A stretch of DNA of 64,000 nucleotides from the NCBI RefSeq assembly GCF_001707825.1, contig NZ_LYBM01000014.1:1-64000 (forward strand), written 5' to 3'. The notes beneath the pieces were generated by a model. It ran no database searches. It was not told the origin of the DNA and saw only the letters and a list, made by a program, of their open reading frames with translations. This document shows positions 61,500-64,000 of the stretch, piece after piece; position 1 is the first letter of the stretch, and each line of letters starts with the position of its first letter. This DNA is from Veronia pacifica. GTDB lineage: Bacteria; Pseudomonadota; Gammaproteobacteria; Enterobacterales; Vibrionaceae. The translations under genes were made by a program, and so were the position numbers.

Positions 61500-61533
61500 A
61501 ATAGCGCTGCCGTTTGGCAGCGCTATTTTTTTG
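61500..61533 (+). terminator. Terminator of nupC
   Basis: Perfect 12-bp stem AATAGCGCTGCC/GGCAGCGCTATT with GTTT loop and a T-run. Confidence 0.92.
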
Positions 61534-61629
61534 TCTTTATAAGCCATTATTCATGCAGTAAAGAGTGGCGAATGTTTTGTCAGTAAAATAACAACAGAGA
61601 CACATTCACCGCGTTGAAATCAGGTTACT

Positions 61630-61675
61630 GTTATCAGTGACTGATAACCACCAGGGGCCTGTCCCTGACGTGGTT
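61630..61675. repeat. Palindrome and overlapping hairpin upstream of the deo promoter
   Basis: GTTATCAG-TGA-CTGATAAC (61630-61648) is an 8-bp perfect inverted repeat that looks like a dimeric repressor site. Overlapping it by three bases, AACCAC-CAGGG pairs with CCCTG-AC-GTGGTT (61646-61675). No T-run follows. DeoR or CytR type control is a guess. Confidence 0.45.
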
Positions 61676-61755
61676 GAGGGTTACTTCTGTCGAATATTAA
61701 TAATTGCTTTTAATCACAAAAATTAAAGGTTAGTTACATTTTAATATTTCATTTA

Positions 61756-61797
61756 TGTGACAAGAAGCGACTTAAATAAATCCTAGGTACATATAAT
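61756..61797 (+). promoter_or_regulatory. CRP-like class II promoter of deoC
   Basis: TATAAT at 61792-61797 and a CRP half-site TGTGA at 61756-61760 with a weak second half (GCGACT). The centre would be about 41 bp upstream of the predicted start, the class II position. No good -35 is seen, which agrees with activator dependence. Confidence 0.5.
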
Positions 61798-61803
61798 TTT
61801 CAT

Positions 61804-61990
61804 TCTGCATTCATCGCTGTCAAACAGTGTGAAATGCAGAGCCGGACTCCTTTCCGGTATGCGGCAACAAGGACGTTGATTGAAAGCCAGACTTTCAAAC
61901 TTCAAGGAGCCAAGTCCGCTCATCAGGCTTATGTCACCACAGGGTGTGGTGCAAAGCTAAAATATGGTTCAACAATCATTTGGAGACATG
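61804..61990 (+). promoter_or_regulatory. Highly structured deoC leader
   Basis: Consecutive hairpins were read directly: CTGCATT/AATGCAG with inner CGCTGT/ACAGTG (61805-61839); CCGGA-CTCCTT-TCCGG (61842-61857); TTGAAAG-CCAGA-CTTTCAA (61880-61898); and CACCACA-GGG-TGTGGTG (61935-61951). Together they fill most of a 187-nt leader. It resembles no riboswitch class I can name. Function and ligand unknown. Confidence 0.5.
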
Positions 61991-62764
61991 ATGAGCGATT
62001 TAAAAGCGGCAGCGCTGCAAGCGTTGAAACTGATGGATCTGACCACACTGAACGATAACGATACTGACGAAAAAGTTATCGATTTGTGTAAAGCGGCAAA
62101 AACAGCAGTAGGTAATACCGCCGCTATTTGTATTTATCCGCGGTTTATCCCAGTAGCAAAGAAGCAGTTGAAGGAGCAGGGTACCCCTGAAATCCGTGTA
62201 GCAACCGTCACTAATTTTCCTCACGGTAACGATGATATTGATATTGCCGTTGCAGAAACTCGGGCTGCCATCGCGTATGGCGCGGATGAAGTCGATGTTG
62301 TCTTCCCTTATCGCACCTTGATTAGTGGTGACGAAAAAGCCGGTGTAGAGCTGGTGAAACAGTGTAAGGCTGCATGCGGTGACAAACTTCTCAAGGTCAT
62401 CATTGAAACGGGTGAGCTTAAAACGCCAGCATTGATCAAACGCGCCTCTGAGCTATCGATTGAGGCGGGTGCAGATTTCATTAAAACCTCGACCGGAAAA
62501 GTTGCAGTCAACGCAACACCGGAGGCAGCAGAGATTATGCTGACTGTCATCAAAGATATGAAGGTCGCAGAACGCGTTGGATTTAAGCCTGCAGGTGGTG
62601 TGCGTACCGCCGAAGACGCAAAAGCCTATCTTGCCATGGCTAAGAATATTTTGGGTGAGAACTGGGCCGATAGCAGCCACTATCGATTCGGTGCTTCCAG
62701 TCTCCTTGCAAACCTTCTCCATACTTTGGGAGAGGGAGAGCAGGCCGCGGAAGGCGGCTACTGA
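61991..62764 (+). CDS. deoC: Deoxyribose-phosphate aldolase
   Basis: 257 residues (E. coli 259). It splits 2-deoxyribose-5-phosphate to acetaldehyde and glyceraldehyde-3-phosphate. The Schiff-base lysine is Lys165 ([10 protein letters not shown]), with Lys199 (GFKPAGG) and Asp102 (EVDVVF). TGGAG lies 5-8 bases before the ATG at 61991. An in-frame ATG at 61964 is not supported. Followed by deoA. Confidence 0.97.
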   Translation: MSDLKAAALQALKLMDLTTLNDNDTDEKVIDLCKAAKTAVGNTAAICIYPRFIPVAKKQLKEQGTPEIRVATVTNFPHGNDDIDIAVAETRAAIAYGADEVDVVFPYRTLISGDEKAGVELVKQCKAACGDKLLKVIIETGELKTPALIKRASELSIEAGADFIKTSTGKVAVNATPEAAEIMLTVIKDMKVAERVGFKPAGGVRTAEDAKAYLAMAKNILGENWADSSHYRFGASSLLANLLHTLGEGEQAAEGGY

Positions 62765-62825
62765 CAGTGGCTTGCCAGCAACTATCTGCTGGCATAGAAC
62801 CGTCGTTGTCTAATCGGAGAACAGG

Positions 62826-64000
62826 ATGTTTTTACCTCAGGAAATTATCAGGAAAAACGCGAAAACATCGCGTTGACTCACCAAGAAATCGCGGATTTTG
62901 TTCAAGGGATCAGTAATGATACTGTCTCGGAAGGACAGATTTCCGCGTTTGCCATGGCAGTTTATTTCAATGATATGTCGATGGATGAGCGCGTGGCACT
63001 GACCTGTGCAATGCGCGATTCTGGCATGGTGCTTAACTGGGATCATATGGCTTTTGACGGTCCTGTTGTTGACAAACACAGCACTGGCGGCGTGGGTGAC
63101 GTGACGTCATTAATGTTGGGGCCTATGGTTGCAGCATGCGGGGGTTACGTGCCAATGATCTCAGGTCTGGCCTTGGCCACACTGGTGGCACTCTCGATAA
63201 GCTGGAATCGATTCCCGGCTACAATATCACGCCAAGTAATAAGGTGTTTGGTCAGGTGACCAAAGAGGCGGGCGTGGCTATTATTGGTCAAACTGGCGAT
63301 TTGGCTCCCGCTGACAAACGGGTATACGCGGTGCGGGATATCACCGCCACCGTAGACAGTATTGCAATGATCACAGCCTCTATACTGTCGAAAAAACTGG
63401 CAGCAGGACTGGATGCACTGGTTATGGATGTCAAAGTTGGCACCGGCGCTTTTATGCCAACGTATGAGGCCTCAGAGAATCTGGCGCAATCCATCGTGGC
63501 TGTGGCTAACGGCGCGGGGACTCCAACCAGCGCGCTGCTGACTGACATGAACCAAGTGTTGGCCTCAAATATTGGTAACGCACTCGAAGTGCGGGAAGCC
63601 GTGCAGTTTCTGACTGGTGAGTACCGCAACGAAAGGCTGCTTGAGGTGACCGTTGCACTCGGCGCTGAAATGCTCATGCTATCAGGTATCTGTCGTGATG
63701 AGAGCGAGGCACGCAATAAATTGATGTCAGTGCTCAATTCCGGTCAGGCCGCAGAACGTTTTGGCAAGATGGTATCAGGCCTTGGTGGCCCAGCTGACTT
63801 TGTTGAAAAGTATCATGACTATTTGCCAACGGCTGGTATTGTTCGTCCTGTTATGGCACCGCATGTTGGTGTAGTAACAGGGATGGATACCCGAGAAATA
63901 GGCATGGCAATTGTCGGTTTAGGTGGCGGTCGACGCGTTGCCAGCGATAAAATAGATTACTCAGTTGGAGTCAGTGAGATGATCCGCTTAGGACAGGAAA
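62826..64000 (+). pseudogene. deoA: Thymidine phosphorylase DeoA, two frameshifts, cut by the window end
   Basis: Phosphorolyses thymidine. The family start [10 protein letters not shown] is at 62826, after CGGAGAA. The frame then breaks in the A-run 62853-62857 (one A short) and continues in the next frame from [15 protein letters not shown] through [11 protein letters not shown]. It breaks again after ISG near 63167 (CT where CGT is expected) and goes on in the third frame ([28 protein letters not shown]) to the window edge with no further stop. Both changes are single-base losses. Without them it would be a normal DeoA. Mutation or read error cannot be told apart here. Confidence 0.88.

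Noticed and set aside
61834-62058. 74-codon open frame across the deoC leader
   Set aside because: No ribosome site, overlaps deoC in another frame, and runs straight through the hairpins; no recognisable protein.

Overview
The window is ordinary chromosomal core DNA of a gammaproteobacterium, most likely a member of the Vibrionaceae (Vibrio, Photobacterium, Enterovibrio or Grimontia type; the genus cannot be fixed from sequence alone). The pointers are gene content and order: an ArsR-type regulator closely resembling V. cholerae HlyU between nhaR and rpsT, a Na+/phosphate cotransporter of the NptA type, a RocS-like GGDEF/EAL gene between ubiU and ubiT, and a nucleoside transporter nearly identical in pattern to the crystallised V. 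cholerae CNT. No prophage, insertion sequence, integron, rRNA operon or CRISPR array was seen.

Layout. 1-7.7 kb: tas, a small DUF6482-like gene, mutH, rppH, ptsP, a TauE/SafE transporter and thyA. The lgt gene that stands between ptsP and thyA in E. coli is absent here. 7.8-12.3 kb: nptA, nhaA, nhaR, hlyU, rpsT. 12.6-26 kb: murJ, then ribF-ileS-lspA-fkpB-ispH, dapB, and carAB. 26-27.4 kb: a short MgtE-like magnesium transporter lacking CBS domains, behind a long structured leader with a 15-codon reading frame. 27.3-45.9 kb: dacB, greA, yhbY, rlmE-ftsH-folP-glmM-secG, tRNA-Leu(GAG), initiator tRNA-Met, and rimP-nusA-infB-rbfA-truB-rpsO-pnp-nlpI, in E. coli order. 45.9-51.2 kb: ubiV and ubiU (O2-independent ubiquinone hydroxylation), rocS-like, then divergent ubiT and yhbS. 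51.3-56.8 kb is the most accessory part: an amine-type FAD oxidoreductase with a LuxR regulator, holD-rimI, and a two-gene OmpA-lipoprotein/TolC-like unit. 57.4-64 kb: prfC, a TatD-type hydrolase (yjjV), nupC, deoC and the start of deoA, a nucleoside uptake and catabolism block.

Things that stand out: (1) the mgtE leader, where a long-range stem overlaps the start of the leader reading frame; (2) a string of perfect hairpins in the deoC leader downstream of a CRP-like class II promoter; (3) three single-base deletions, one in ubiV and two in deoA, while all other core genes are intact; (4) two 17-bp direct repeats ahead of the FAD oxidoreductase; (5) loss of lgt from its usual place; (6) a triple 11-bp-spaced PhoB-like repeat over the start of nptA. 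Nothing here is proof of a new system. The two leader RNAs are the best candidates for regulatory elements worth testing.

Start codons were chosen from ribosome binding sites and known family N-termini. Several genes start at GTG or TTG (rppH, murJ and pnp at GTG; rpsT and carA at TTG).
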